Shown: in pieces, positions 15,857 to 24,421 of the stretch
Position numbering within the stretch: position 1 is the stretch's first letter
Layout of the letters: every line of letters starts with the position of its first letter
Assembly: GCA_027592645.1 (NCBI GenBank)
Contig: JAQCKI010000011.1
Coordinates: 1-33,177 of the forward strand
Length of the DNA: 33,177 bases
Direction of reading: 5' to 3'
DNA from: Chloroflexota bacterium
Lineage (GTDB): Bacteria; Chloroflexota; Dehalococcoidia; UBA2979
Position numbers and translations under genes: made by a program
The notes under the pieces: model-generated
What the model was told of the DNA's origin: nothing
Seen by the model: the letters and a program-made list of their open reading frames with translations, nothing else
Database searches by the model: none

Positions 15857-18642
15857 CCACGGACGCGGCACCCGCGCGCACGACGCGCCGCGCCCCCCGT
15901 GCGCGTGCCACCGGTAGCGGTCACCAGCTGGTGATCGTGGAGTCCCCTGCCAAGGCACGGACGATCTCGCAGTACCTCGGCGATGATTATGTCGTGGAAT
16001 CCTCGATCGGGCACATCCGCGACCTGCCCTCCTCGGCATCGGAAATCCCGAGCGACCTGAAGAAGCAGGCGTGGGCCCGCCTGGGCGTGAACGTCGCCTC
16101 CGACTTCGAACCGCTCTACGTGGTGCCGCCGAAGAAGAACGACCAGGTGCGCAAGTTGAAGGCGCTCCTGAAGGACGCCGATGCGGTCTACCTCGCGACA
16201 GACGAGGACCGTGAGGGGGAGGCGATCGCCTGGCACCTGCTCGAGGTGCTGAAGCCGCGCGTACCCGTCTACCGGATGGTGTTCCACGAGATCACCCGCC
16301 CCGCCATCGAGGCGGCCCTCGCGAACCCGCGCCAGATCGATATGGACCTGGTGAGCGCGCAGGAGACCCGCCGCATCCTCGATCGACTCTTCGGCTACGA
16401 GGTTTCCCCGGTGCTGTGGAAGAAGGTCGCCCCGCGCCTCTCGGCCGGCCGCGTGCAGTCCGTCGCGGTGAAGTTGGTCGTGGACCGCGAGCGCCAGCGC
16501 ATGCGCTTCCGTACCGCCGCCTACTGGGACATCGACGCCACGCTCGCCTCGCGCGATCCGATCACCGAAGCGTTCGGGGTGCGGCTGGTGGATGTCGCCG
16601 GCAAGCGCGTCGCCACCGGGCGCGACTTCGACCCGGAGCGCGGCCAGATCGCCTCGCAGGGCGACGTAGTGCTGCTGGACAGCGCCCGCGCGGAGGCGCT
16701 CGCGACATCGTTGCGCAGTGCCACGTTCGTGGTGGCCGAGGTGAACGAGCGCCCGTTCACGCAGCGCCCGCCACAGCCGTTCATCACGTCCACGCTGCAG
16801 CAGGAGGCGGCGCGCAAGTTGCGCTACTCAGCGCAGCGGACGATGCAGGTGGCGCAGCGGCTCTACGAGAACGGCTACATCACCTACATGCGTACGGACA
16901 GCCCGTCGCTCTCCACGCAGGCCGAGACGGCCGCACGACGCCAGGCGGCCGACCTGTACGGCGCTGAGTACGTGCCGGATCAGCCGCGTCGGTATGCCTC
17001 GAAGAGCCGGGGCGCACAGGAGGCGCACGAGGCGATCCGCCCCGCGGGCGAGATCTTCCGTACGCCGGACCGCCTGCGGAACGAACTGGACCCGGATGCG
17101 TTCCGCCTCTACGACCTCGTCTGGAAGCGCACCGTCGCCTCGCAGATGAAGGACGCCGCCGGCCTGCGTACGCAGGTGCGCCTGACCGCGGATGCGGGAG
17201 CCGAGGGCATCACGGGCTTCCAGACCTCCGGCAAGGTCATCACCTTCCCGGGCTTCCTCCGCGCCTACGTGGAGGGCACGGACGACCCGGAGGCCGAACT
17301 CGAAGAGCAGGAGCGCATCCTGCCGCCGTTGCGCGTCGGGCAGTCGCTGGAGCCGCGCGCCGTGGAGGCGAAGGGGCACGAGACGCAGCCGCCCGCCCGC
17401 TGGACAGAGGCGACCCTGATCCGCGAACTGGAGGAGCGTGGTGTGGGGCGGCCCTCCACGTATGCCTCGATCATCGAGACGATCCAGGATCGCGGCTACG
17501 TATGGAAGAAGGGATCCGCCCTGATCCCCACGTTCGTCGCGTTCGCCGTGGTGCAGTTGTTGGAGCAGCACTTCCCGGCGCTCGTCGACCTGGGCTTCAC
17601 CGCCCGCATGGAAGAGCGCCTGGACGAAATCGCCGAGGGCACGCGCGAGTCCCGCCCGTGGCTGCGCGAGTTCTACTACGGCGACCGCGAGGGCCCGGGT
17701 GATGGCACCCTGGCGCAGGCCGGCTTGCACGGGGTGATCGATGCCGGCTGGGAGGCGATCGACGCACGCGCTGTCTCATCGATCTTGCTCGGCAAGGACG
17801 CGAACGATCACGACGTGTCGGTGCGCGTGGGCCGCTTTGGCCCGTACGTGCAGATCGGCGACGACGGCGAGCGTGCCTCCGTACCCCTCGACACGGCGCC
17901 CGATGAACTGACGATCGAAGATGTCGAACGGCTGGTGCACCAGGAGAGCCTGGGCGACCGCGTGCTGGGTACCGACCCAGGCACCGAACTCCCCGTCTAC
18001 ATCAAGACCGGCCGCTTCGGCCCATACTTCCAGATCGGCGAGGATCCCGAGCGCGGATCGAAGGAGAAGCCTCGCCGTGCCTCGCTCTGGCCGGGCATGG
18101 AGATGGAGACCGTCACGCTGGAGGACGCGCTGTTGGCGCTCTCCTTCCCGAAGGTGCTCGGCCTACACCCCGAGAAGGGCGAACCCGTCACCGCGCAGGA
18201 TGGCCCCAGCGGCCCCTATCTGAAGAGCGGTACCGAGACGCGCAGCATCGAGGGTGGCCACGCCCAGATGGCGACGCTGACGCTGGACGAGGCCCTCGCG
18301 ATCCTCGCGCAGCCGCGCACCTTCCGTCGCGCCGCCCGAGGCGAGCCGGCGAAGTCCGTCTTGAAGGAACTCGGCGTGCACCCGGACAACGGCAAGCCGG
18401 TCACGGTGCGCTCCGGCCGCTTCGGCCCGTACGTCACGGACGGGGTGGTGAATGCCTCGCTGCCGAAGGGACGCGACCCGCTCGCGCTTGAGATGCAGGA
18501 CGCGCTCGACCTGATCGCCGGGCGCGAGGAGAAGATGCGCGCCGAGGGCAAAGACCCGCGCGCCGCGAAGCCGGCCCGCGCCACGCGTCCGCGCAGCACC
18601 ACCACGCGACCGCGTACACCTCGGACGCGGCGCTCCGCGTAG
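15853..18642 (+). CDS. topA: DNA topoisomerase I (type IA)
   Basis: TopA relaxes negative supercoils by transient single-strand cleavage. In the 929-residue chain, a 24-residue Arg/Ala-rich tail precedes the Toprim start V-I-V-E-S-P-A-K-A. T-D-E-D-R-E-G-E-A-I carries the metal acids. The catalytic tyrosine is Y345 in Y-I-T-Y-M-R-T-D-S. The C-terminal third has no zinc fingers. Instead it carries four 'topo C-terminal' repeats, each marked by a G-R-F-G-P-Y-like motif (near 17830, 18010, 18208 and 18416). It ends in a basic Arg/Thr/Pro tail. This repeat-rich, cysteine-free tail resembles actinobacterial TopA. The GTG start overlaps dprA. Confidence 0.97.
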   Translation: MTTDAAPARTTRRAPRARATGSGHQLVIVESPAKARTISQYLGDDYVVESSIGHIRDLPSSASEIPSDLKKQAWARLGVNVASDFEPLYVVPPKKNDQVRKLKALLKDADAVYLATDEDREGEAIAWHLLEVLKPRVPVYRMVFHEITRPAIEAALANPRQIDMDLVSAQETRRILDRLFGYEVSPVLWKKVAPRLSAGRVQSVAVKLVVDRERQRMRFRTAAYWDIDATLASRDPITEAFGVRLVDVAGKRVATGRDFDPERGQIASQGDVVLLDSARAEALATSLRSATFVVAEVNERPFTQRPPQPFITSTLQQEAARKLRYSAQRTMQVAQRLYENGYITYMRTDSPSLSTQAETAARRQAADLYGAEYVPDQPRRYASKSRGAQEAHEAIRPAGEIFRTPDRLRNELDPDAFRLYDLVWKRTVASQMKDAAGLRTQVRLTADAGAEGITGFQTSGKVITFPGFLRAYVEGTDDPEAELEEQERILPPLRVGQSLEPRAVEAKGHETQPPARWTEATLIRELEERGVGRPSTYASIIETIQDRGYVWKKGSALIPTFVAFAVVQLLEQHFPALVDLGFTARMEERLDEIAEGTRESRPWLREFYYGDREGPGDGTLAQAGLHGVIDAGWEAIDARAVSSILLGKDANDHDVSVRVGRFGPYVQIGDDGERASVPLDTAPDELTIEDVERLVHQESLGDRVLGTDPGTELPVYIKTGRFGPYFQIGEDPERGSKEKPRRASLWPGMEMETVTLEDALLALSFPKVLGLHPEKGEPVTAQDGPSGPYLKSGTETRSIEGGHAQMATLTLDEALAILAQPRTFRRAARGEPAKSVLKELGVHPDNGKPVTVRSGRFGPYVTDGVVNASLPKGRDPLALEMQDALDLIAGREEKMRAEGKDPRAAKPARATRPRSTTTRPRTPRTRRSA

Positions 18643-18670
18643 TCCGCCGCTCGTCGCGGTGGCGGCGGGC
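18642..18670 (+). terminator. GC-rich hairpin between topA and xerC
   Basis: CCGCCGC (18644-18650) pairs with GCGGCGG (18662-18668) around an 11-base loop; a G-U and a G-C pair extend it outward. It starts right at the topA stop. There is no run of T after it, so termination is uncertain; it may simply cap the topA message. Confidence 0.3.
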
Positions 18671-18726
18671 ATGGCGCGCGCGTACGCTGATCGCGACACC
18701 TCGGGCGGGGCATCCGAGGATTCACT

Positions 18727-19716
18727 GTGGCCGCGACCAAACCGCAGCATCGACCGGCTCGCCGCGGCGATCCGCCTGGCGCGACGCCCGTGCCGGCACG
18801 CGCGGCCGCCGAGGCGATGGAGCGCTACCTCGCCTACCTGGCGGACGTCCGACGGCGCTCTGAGCACACGCTCCGCAACTACCGCTCCGACCTCACCACG
18901 TTCCTGGCGTTCCTCGCCGAGCGTGAGACGCCGTTCGACGAGGCCGGCCGCACCGACGCGCGCTCCTACCTCGCCTCGCTCCGCTCGCGTGATCTCGCGG
19001 AAGGATCGGTGAAGCGCATCGCCACCACGATCCGCGGCTTCTATGGTTGGCTGGATCGCGAGGGCGTGACGCTGAAGAACCGCCCCGGCGACTCGCTCTT
19101 GCGCCTCCGCTACCCGAAGCAGACGAAGCGGCTCCCGAAGTTCCTCGACGCGTCCGAGGTCGATGACCTCGTGTCTGCGCCGGACGGCGACGGGCCGGGG
19201 GCGCTGCGCGACCGTGCGCTGTTGGAACTGCTGTACGGCGCCGGCCTGCGTGTGAGCGAGGCATCGAACATGGACGTGCGTGACGTGGACCTGGCGAACC
19301 GCCAGGCGCGCGTCACCGGCAAGGGCGACAAGACGCGCATCTGCCTCTTCGGCGAGCCGGCGCGCGATGCCCTCCGCGCGTACGTCGAGGACGGGCGGAG
19401 CCACCTGGCGTCCGGCGCGCAGGCTGCGTTGTTCCTCAACCGCTCGGGGGGACGCCTCAGCGCCCGCTCGATCCAGACGATCGTGCGCAACGCCGGGATG
19501 CAGGCTGGCATTCGCCAGCCCGTGTACCCGCACTTGCTGCGCCACTCGTTTGCCACCCACCTGATCGAGGGCAATGCGGATCTGCGGATCGTGCAGCACC
19601 TGCTCGGGCACTCCTCGCCCGACACCACGCAGATCTACACGGCCGTGGCCCATCGGAAGCAAGCCGGGCTGGTCACGGACGCGCTGGCGAAGGCGCGCCA
19701 GGTGGAGCGCCGGTAG
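18727..19716 (+). CDS. xerC: Tyrosine recombinase XerC/XerD
   Basis: This site-specific recombinase family resolves chromosome dimers at dif. The 329-residue protein has an N-terminal SAM-like DNA-binding domain (about 28-115) and a catalytic domain with all active residues: R175 (A-G-L-R-V-S-E), K199 or K202 (G-K-G-D-K), H269 and R272 (H-L-L-R-H), H295 (L-L-G-H-S-S) and nucleophile Y304 (T-Q-I-Y-T). A GAGG ribosome site lies seven bases before the GTG start. Only one Xer gene is in view, so whether it acts alone or with a partner cannot be told. The neighbours are housekeeping genes and there is no attachment-site repeat, so an integrase of a mobile element is unlikely. Confidence 0.93.
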   Translation: MAATKPQHRPARRGDPPGATPVPARAAAEAMERYLAYLADVRRRSEHTLRNYRSDLTTFLAFLAERETPFDEAGRTDARSYLASLRSRDLAEGSVKRIATTIRGFYGWLDREGVTLKNRPGDSLLRLRYPKQTKRLPKFLDASEVDDLVSAPDGDGPGALRDRALLELLYGAGLRVSEASNMDVRDVDLANRQARVTGKGDKTRICLFGEPARDALRAYVEDGRSHLASGAQAALFLNRSGGRLSARSIQTIVRNAGMQAGIRQPVYPHLLRHSFATHLIEGNADLRIVQHLLGHSSPDTTQIYTAVAHRKQAGLVTDALAKARQVERR

Positions 19717-19743
19717 CCCGCACCGCCCCGTGCCGCGTCCCCG

Positions 19744-19772
19744 CTGACGGCTGGCTCCCCCGCCGGTACCAT
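19744..19772 (+). promoter_or_regulatory. Candidate promoter for the aroQ-M24-efp-xse group
   Basis: CTGACG (19744-19749) and TACCAT (19767-19772) are spaced by 17 bases, each matching four of six consensus positions. The predicted start near 19779 gives a ~64-base leader to the aroQ ATG. It sits in the 126-base gap after xerC. Confidence 0.45.
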
Positions 19773-19842
19773 CGAGGGCCAGCGTTCCGCAGGCGCCAGC
19801 AATCCGCAGGTGCCCGCGGTTCGCGCACGGTTGAGGTGAGTG

Positions 19843-20289
19843 ATGGCGTTGCGAGTCCTGGTCCTGAATGGCCCGAACCTGAACCTGCTCGGCGAGCGCG
19901 AGCCGGAGGTGTACGGCCGCGAGACGTTGGACGACGTGGAACGGCTGATCCAGGCCCGCGCCGATGAACTCGGCGTCGAGGTCGCCTTCCTGCAGTCCAA
20001 CCACGAAGGCATGTTGATCGATGCCATCCAGAACCACCGTGACTGGGACGCGCTGATCTTCAACCCCGGCGGCTTCACACACACCTCGATAGCACTGGCG
20101 GATGCGATCACCGGCTGCGAGATCCTGTGCGTCGAAGTGCACCTGTCCAACATCCACAAGCGCGAGGCGTTCCGGCACCACTCCTACATAGCCGGCGTCT
20201 CGTGGGGCCAGATCACTGGCTTCGGCTGGCGCGGCTACACGGCGGCGCTTGACCTGATCTACTCACGGCTCGGCGGCCCCGAGGCGTGA
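19843..20289 (+). CDS. aroQ: 3-dehydroquinate dehydratase, type II
   Basis: AroQ removes water from 3-dehydroquinate, the third shikimate-pathway step, in a trans-elimination by a dodecamer. The 148-residue protein has N9-G-P-N-L-N-L-L-G, R19 and catalytic Y24, then F-N-P-G-G-F-T-H-T-S (73-82) and the catalytic histidine H100 in V-E-V-H-L-S-N. The ATG at 19843 has GAGG six bases upstream; a GTG immediately before it is less likely. The pathway's other genes (aroE, aroC, aroKB) lie in the minus-strand operon, so expression is split. The order aroQ, M24 peptidase, efp is also found in Bacillus subtilis. Confidence 0.97.
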   Translation: MALRVLVLNGPNLNLLGEREPEVYGRETLDDVERLIQARADELGVEVAFLQSNHEGMLIDAIQNHRDWDALIFNPGGFTHTSIALADAITGCEILCVEVHLSNIHKREAFRHHSYIAGVSWGQITGFGWRGYTAALDLIYSRLGGPEA

Positions 20290-21392
20290 GCACCGCGACG
20301 ACCGTCGACGTACGCCTGGAGCGCCTGCGCGAGCGGTTCGATGCGCTCGGCGTTGACGCGCTGCTGGTCACCACGCCCTCGAACCGACGCTGGATCAGCG
20401 GCTTCACCGGCAGCGCCGGTGTCGCGCTCATCACGCGCGAGGATGCGCGGTTCGCGACGGACTCCCGTTACTGGGAGCAGGTGGCGCAGCAGTGCCCCGG
20501 CTACCGGCTGGTGCAGGTGGCGGGCGCTACCACGGGCATCGCCCCCGGCATCCTCGAGGGCCTGGGCGGCAAGCGCGTGGGGTTCGAGCCGGCGAACGTG
20601 AGCGTGGCGTCCTACGACCAGTGGGCGCACGCACTCGGCGATCTGCCGGCGCACTCGCGGCCGGATCTCGTCCCCGCGCCGCGCGCTATCGAGGATCTCC
20701 GCATGGTGAAGGACGCCGAGGAGATCGATGCCCTCACGCGCGCCGTGCTGCTTGGCGACGACGCCTTCCGGTACGCCGCGCCGCGCATCGAGCCCGGCAT
20801 GACCGAGCGCCAGGTCGCCTGGATGATCCAGGAGTACGCGCTGACCCACGGTGCAGAGGAGATGTCGTTCGGCACGATCATCGCCGGCGGTGCGCACGGC
20901 TCGCTGCCGCACTGGCGCGCCAGCGACGCACCGATCGAGGCGAACACCGGCGTGGTGATCGACATGGGCGTGATCGTGGACGGCTACTGTTCTGACCTGA
21001 CGCGTACCGTGTGGGTGGGTGACGGTCAGCCGGACGAGCAGTTCCGGCGCGTCTATGACATCGTACTGACCGCGCAGGAGACTGCGGAGGAGCGCATCGA
21101 GGCCGGCATGCTGGGGAAGCAGGGCCACGAGATCGCGCATGAGATCATCCGTCGCGCGGGTTACGGTGACGCCTTCGGGCACGGGCTCGGCCACGGGGTG
21201 GGCCTCGACATCCACGAGGATCCGCGACTGGCGCCCTCGGGCGAGATTCCCCTGGTGGACGGACACGTGGTCACCGTGGAGCCCGGCATCTACCTCCACG
21301 ACTGGGGCGGCGTACGGATCGAAGACCAGTGCGTGATGGAGAACGGGCGGCTGCGCTCGCTCTCCACCGCACCGAAGCTGAACCGGGACTAG
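20286..21392 (+). CDS. Xaa-Pro aminopeptidase/dipeptidase (peptidase M24)
   Basis: The 368-residue protein has a creatinase-type N-terminal domain (about 8-130) and the pita-bread M24 catalytic domain. The five metal ligands are visible: D in V-I-D-M-G, D in C-S-D-L-T-R-T, H in F-G-H-G-L-G-H-G-V-G, E in T-V-E-P-G-I-Y and E in V-R-I-E-D-Q. Enzymes of this group cut peptides next to proline in the cytosol. Its GTG start overlaps the aroQ stop (GTGA). Position just before efp, whose product rescues ribosomes at proline runs, is conserved in other bacteria. Aminopeptidase versus dipeptidase cannot be decided from sequence. Confidence 0.92.
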   Translation: MSTATTVDVRLERLRERFDALGVDALLVTTPSNRRWISGFTGSAGVALITREDARFATDSRYWEQVAQQCPGYRLVQVAGATTGIAPGILEGLGGKRVGFEPANVSVASYDQWAHALGDLPAHSRPDLVPAPRAIEDLRMVKDAEEIDALTRAVLLGDDAFRYAAPRIEPGMTERQVAWMIQEYALTHGAEEMSFGTIIAGGAHGSLPHWRASDAPIEANTGVVIDMGVIVDGYCSDLTRTVWVGDGQPDEQFRRVYDIVLTAQETAEERIEAGMLGKQGHEIAHEIIRRAGYGDAFGHGLGHGVGLDIHEDPRLAPSGEIPLVDGHVVTVEPGIYLHDWGGVRIEDQCVMENGRLRSLSTAPKLNRD

Positions 21393-21447
21393 CACCGGAC
21401 CGGGAAGACACAGGCGTCCCGTGACGCCTCGGATGGAGGAGCGACTC

Positions 21448-22011
21448 GTGATTTCGACCTCGGACTTCAAGAAAGGCGCCTGCGTGGAGCTGGACGGCAG
21501 CCTCTACCGGATGGAGGACGTGCAGCACGTCAAGACGAAGAAGTCCGCCGTCTACCGCGTGAAGCTGCGCGACCTGCGGGCCGGCCACATCACGGAGCGC
21601 ACGTTCAATGCCGGCGACAAGCTCCCGGCCGCGCGCGTCGAGCGGCGCAAGATGCAGTACCTCTACGGCGATGGCGACACGTACACGTTCATGAATGCGG
21701 AGACGTTCGACCAGATCACCGTCGGCCACGCGACCATCGCGGACGCGCTCCCCTACATCAAGGAGAGCGACGACGTGCAGATGGTGCTGTACGGCGACGA
21801 GGCACTGGGCGCGGAGCTGCCGGCCGCCGTGGAACTGGCGATCACCGACTCCGACCCGGGCGTGAAGGGCGACACCGCCACCGGTGCCACGAAGCCGGCG
21901 ACGCTGGAGACTGGCCTGGTGGTGAACGTGCCGCTGTTCCTGGAGGTGGGCGACGTGATCAAGGTCTCCACCTCCGACGGGAAGTACCTCGAGCGGGTCA
22001 AGGGGAGGTAG
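21448..22011 (+). CDS. efp: Elongation factor P
   Basis: EF-P enters the ribosomal E site and relieves stalling at polyproline. I start it at GTG 21448 because GGAGGA lies seven bases before it; this gives 187 residues, the normal length, while the upstream GTG at 21421 would add nine. A KOW-like domain (1-62) and two OB domains follow, with the signature S-D-P-G-V-K-G-D-T-A and L-E-T-G-L-V-V-N-V-P-L-F. The tip loop that usually reads P-G-K-G is T-K-K-S (30-33) and one residue shorter. The modified lysine may be K31 or K32, or unmodified. No epmA, epmB or ymfI-like modification gene is in the window. Confidence 0.96.
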   Translation: MISTSDFKKGACVELDGSLYRMEDVQHVKTKKSAVYRVKLRDLRAGHITERTFNAGDKLPAARVERRKMQYLYGDGDTYTFMNAETFDQITVGHATIADALPYIKESDDVQMVLYGDEALGAELPAAVELAITDSDPGVKGDTATGATKPATLETGLVVNVPLFLEVGDVIKVSTSDGKYLERVKGR

Positions 22012-22018
22012 TCCTCGC

Positions 22019-23227
22019 ATGGTGGCGCGCCCCGAGGTCCGGAGCGTCTGGCAGGTGGCGCGCTACCTCCGCGAGACGCTCGATGGTGACCCGCGCCTGC
22101 GGGACATTTGGGTGGCGGGCGAGATCTCAAACCTGACGCTCGCCTCATCCGGGCACGCGTACTTCACGATCAAGGACGAGGCGAGCCAGTTGCGCTGCGC
22201 CTTCTTCCGCAGCCAGAACGTCGGGCAAGTGCACCGCCTGCAGTCGGGCGCGTCGCTGATCGTGCATGGCGCGATCTCGATCTACGAGCCGCGCGGCGAA
22301 CTGCAGATGATCGTGGACTTCGTGCAGCCGGCGGGTGTCGGTGCGCTGCAGGCGGAGTTCGAGCGCCGGCGCGCCGGGTACGCGGAGGAGGGCCTGTTCG
22401 ACCCCGCCCGCAAGCGTCCGCTCCCCCGCTTCCCGAGGCGCATCGGCGTGGTCACCAGCGCGCAGGGCGCGGCGTTCCACGACATCCAGACCGTGCTGGA
22501 GCGCCGCTGGCCGCTCGCCACGATCGTCTTCGCACCCGCCCTCGTGCAGGGCGACCAGGCGGCCGAGGCCGTCGCGGGCGGCATCCGCGCGCTGAACGCG
22601 CTGCCCGAGGATCGCCGGCCGGATGTGCTGATCGTCGGGCGTGGCGGCGGCTCCGCCGAGGACCTGTGGGCGTTCAACGAAGACGCCGTGGTGCGCGCCA
22701 TCTTCGGCTCTGCGCTGCCCGTCGTCTCCGCCGTCGGCCACGAGACGGACATCACGCTCGCGGACCTGGTCGCCGACCTGCGCGCACCGACGCCCTCGGC
22801 CGCCGCGGAGACGGTGGCCCCTGACCGTGGCGAAGTGCTGCGGAGCGTGCGGTCGCTGCTGAACGGCAACGCCGTGCGCGTGACGCGCCAGGTCGCCGTC
22901 GCGCGCCAGCAGGTGGACCGCGGCCTGCTGCGGATGGAGCGCCGGCTGCCGGAGGCGGCCTCGCTGCATCGACACGTCGCCACGCTGGCGGATCGCATGC
23001 GGCACGACGTGCTGCGTCGCTCCGGCGAGGCGCGCGAGCAGACGATCGGCGTCGCGGCGCGGCTGCGGACGTTGTCCCCGCTCGCCACGCTGGAGCGCGG
23101 CTACGCACTCGTGGCGGACGAGGATGGCCGCCCCGTCGCCTCGGCCTCGGAGGTGCAGTCGCGCGACCTCCTGGGTGTCACGTGGCGGGACGGTACGCGT
23201 CGCGCGCGTGTAGAGTCTGACGCATGA
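22019..23227 (+). CDS. xseA: Exodeoxyribonuclease VII large subunit
   Basis: XseA is the catalytic subunit of a single-strand-specific exonuclease. The 402-residue protein has an N-terminal OB fold (V-A-G-E-I-S-N-L...G-H-A-Y-F-T-I-K-D), then the catalytic region G-V-V-T-S-A-Q-G-A-A, R-G-G-G-S-A-E-D-L-W-A-F-N and S-A-V-G-H-E-T-D-I-T-L-A-D, then D-L-R-A-P-T-P-S-A-A-A-E. A coiled-coil stretch and a C-terminal L-E-R-G-Y-A-L-V tail end it. An AGGGGAGG ribosome site precedes the ATG. It starts seven bases after efp and overlaps xseB. Confidence 0.97.
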   Translation: MVARPEVRSVWQVARYLRETLDGDPRLRDIWVAGEISNLTLASSGHAYFTIKDEASQLRCAFFRSQNVGQVHRLQSGASLIVHGAISIYEPRGELQMIVDFVQPAGVGALQAEFERRRAGYAEEGLFDPARKRPLPRFPRRIGVVTSAQGAAFHDIQTVLERRWPLATIVFAPALVQGDQAAEAVAGGIRALNALPEDRRPDVLIVGRGGGSAEDLWAFNEDAVVRAIFGSALPVVSAVGHETDITLADLVADLRAPTPSAAAETVAPDRGEVLRSVRSLLNGNAVRVTRQVAVARQQVDRGLLRMERRLPEAASLHRHVATLADRMRHDVLRRSGEAREQTIGVAARLRTLSPLATLERGYALVADEDGRPVASASEVQSRDLLGVTWRDGTRRARVESDA

Positions 23228-23493
23228 ACCCTCGCGCGATTCGCTCCGATGCTGCGGCCACCGACCAACCCGCGCTCGACCTCGCTGAGGCCGCCGCGGA
23301 GACGTTCGAGGTGGTCTACGGCCGCCTAGAAGTGGTCGCGCAGCAACTGGAGGCCGGTGGCCTGACGCTGGAGCAATCCGTCGCGCTGTACGAGGAGGGA
23401 ATGCGGCTCGCGGAACGGTGCCAGGCACTCCTCGGTGATGTCGAGCAGCGCATCGAGACGCTCCGCCAGCGGGCCAACGGCGACCCGGCGTAG
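23224..23493 (+). CDS. xseB: Exodeoxyribonuclease VII small subunit
   Basis: The 89-residue protein forms a two-helix structure typical of XseB, with F-E-x-x-Y-x-R-L-E...L-E-A-G-G-L-T-L-E-Q-S-V-A-L-Y-E-E-G-M and a second helix ending in V-E-Q-R-I-E. It binds the large subunit in several copies. About 25 extra residues precede the conserved part. The ATG overlaps the xseA stop (ATGA); a TAGAGT box lies seven bases upstream, inside xseA, so an additional leaderless message is possible. Confidence 0.95.
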   Translation: MNPRAIRSDAAATDQPALDLAEAAAETFEVVYGRLEVVAQQLEAGGLTLEQSVALYEEGMRLAERCQALLGDVEQRIETLRQRANGDPA

Positions 23494-23535
23494 GCGTGCA
23501 CCCAACGTGACCGCCCGGCCTGGCGCTGGCGACCG

Positions 23536-24339
23536 ATGACCCTCCGCATCGCCTGGTACGCCACCCGCGGCGCCTCTTCGCGCGCCATGTTCGAGGTCGT
23601 CCTGGACGCGATCCGCGCCGGCACGCTGGACGCGGAGATCGCCTGCGTCTTCTCCAACCGAGAACGCGGCGAAGAGGACGTGACCGATGCGTTCTTCGAC
23701 TTCGTCGCGTCGCAGAACATCCCGTTGCTTTCGCTGTCGTCGGTGCGCTTCCGTCGCGAGCGGGGCGGTGAGCGTTCGCGTAGCGGCGAGCCGCTGCCCT
23801 CGTGGCGTCGCGCCTATGACGCCGAGGTCGCACGGCTGGTCGATCAGCACCCATCAGACCTCGGCGTGCTCGCTGGGTACATGCTGATCTTCACACCCGC
23901 GTTCGTGCAGCATCACCCGCTGTTGAACCTGCACCCGGCACTGCCAGACGGCCCTGCCGGGACATGGCGCGAGGTCATTCGATACCTGATCCGCACGCGT
24001 GCGGCGGAGAGCGGCGTGATGGTGCACGTCGCGATCCCGGCGGTCGACGAAGGCCCGGTGGCCGCCTTCGCGCGCTACAGCCTGCGTGGCGATGCGTTCG
24101 CCGCGTTCTGGGATGCGCTCCCCGTGGACCTCGATGATGCCGCGCTGGATGCGACGCCGCTCTTTGCGCGCATCCGGCAGGCGATGGTGGCGCACGAGGC
24201 GCCGTTCCTGGTGGCGACGCTCCAGGCGTTCGCCGATGGCCGTGTGCGCCTCGAGGGCGACCGCATCGTCGGGGCCGCCGGTGCGCCTCCGCCGCCGCTC
24301 GACCTGACCGAGGACGTCCGAGGGCGCATGAAGGGCTAG
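23536..24339 (+). CDS. PurN-like formyltransferase family protein
   Basis: The 267-residue protein carries the formyltransferase N-terminal fold. The catalytic triad of the family is present: N131 and H133 in L-L-N-L-H-P-A-L-P and D171 in D-E-G-P-V. G-T-W-R-E-V-I (142-148) follows the active-site loop. PurN transfers a formyl group from 10-formyl-tetrahydrofolate to glycinamide ribonucleotide in purine synthesis. This protein is about 60 residues longer than classical PurN, has a different ribonucleotide-binding N terminus (W-Y-A-T-R-G-A-S-S-R) and an Arg-rich insertion at 71-92. It may be a divergent PurN or act on another substrate. No other purine gene is nearby. Confidence 0.75.
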   Translation: MTLRIAWYATRGASSRAMFEVVLDAIRAGTLDAEIACVFSNRERGEEDVTDAFFDFVASQNIPLLSLSSVRFRRERGGERSRSGEPLPSWRRAYDAEVARLVDQHPSDLGVLAGYMLIFTPAFVQHHPLLNLHPALPDGPAGTWREVIRYLIRTRAAESGVMVHVAIPAVDEGPVAAFARYSLRGDAFAAFWDALPVDLDDAALDATPLFARIRQAMVAHEAPFLVATLQAFADGRVRLEGDRIVGAAGAPPPPLDLTEDVRGRMKG

Positions 24340-24354
24340 CCGCCGTCGATCTAG

Positions 24355-24374
24355 CCGCGCGCGACGCCGCGCGG
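24355..24374 (+). terminator. Hairpin downstream of the PurN-like gene
   Basis: CCGCGCG (24355-24361) and CGCGCGG (24368-24374) form a perfect seven-pair stem with a six-base loop, 16 bases after the PurN-like stop. No T run follows, so it could equally be a processing or regulatory hairpin. Confidence 0.35.
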
Positions 24375-24421
24375 TAGCCTGAGACCTTGCGCGGGCCGCC
24401 CCGCGACACCGAGGAGCCCCC

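Noticed and set aside
18727-19716. XerC-like gene as integrase of a mobile element
   Set aside because: Flanked by topA and aroQ, no attachment repeats, normal composition and typical Xer length.
18163-20181. Long minus-strand open frame opposite the end of topA, xerC and aroQ
   Set aside because: It spans three real genes, with low-complexity composition and no start signal.
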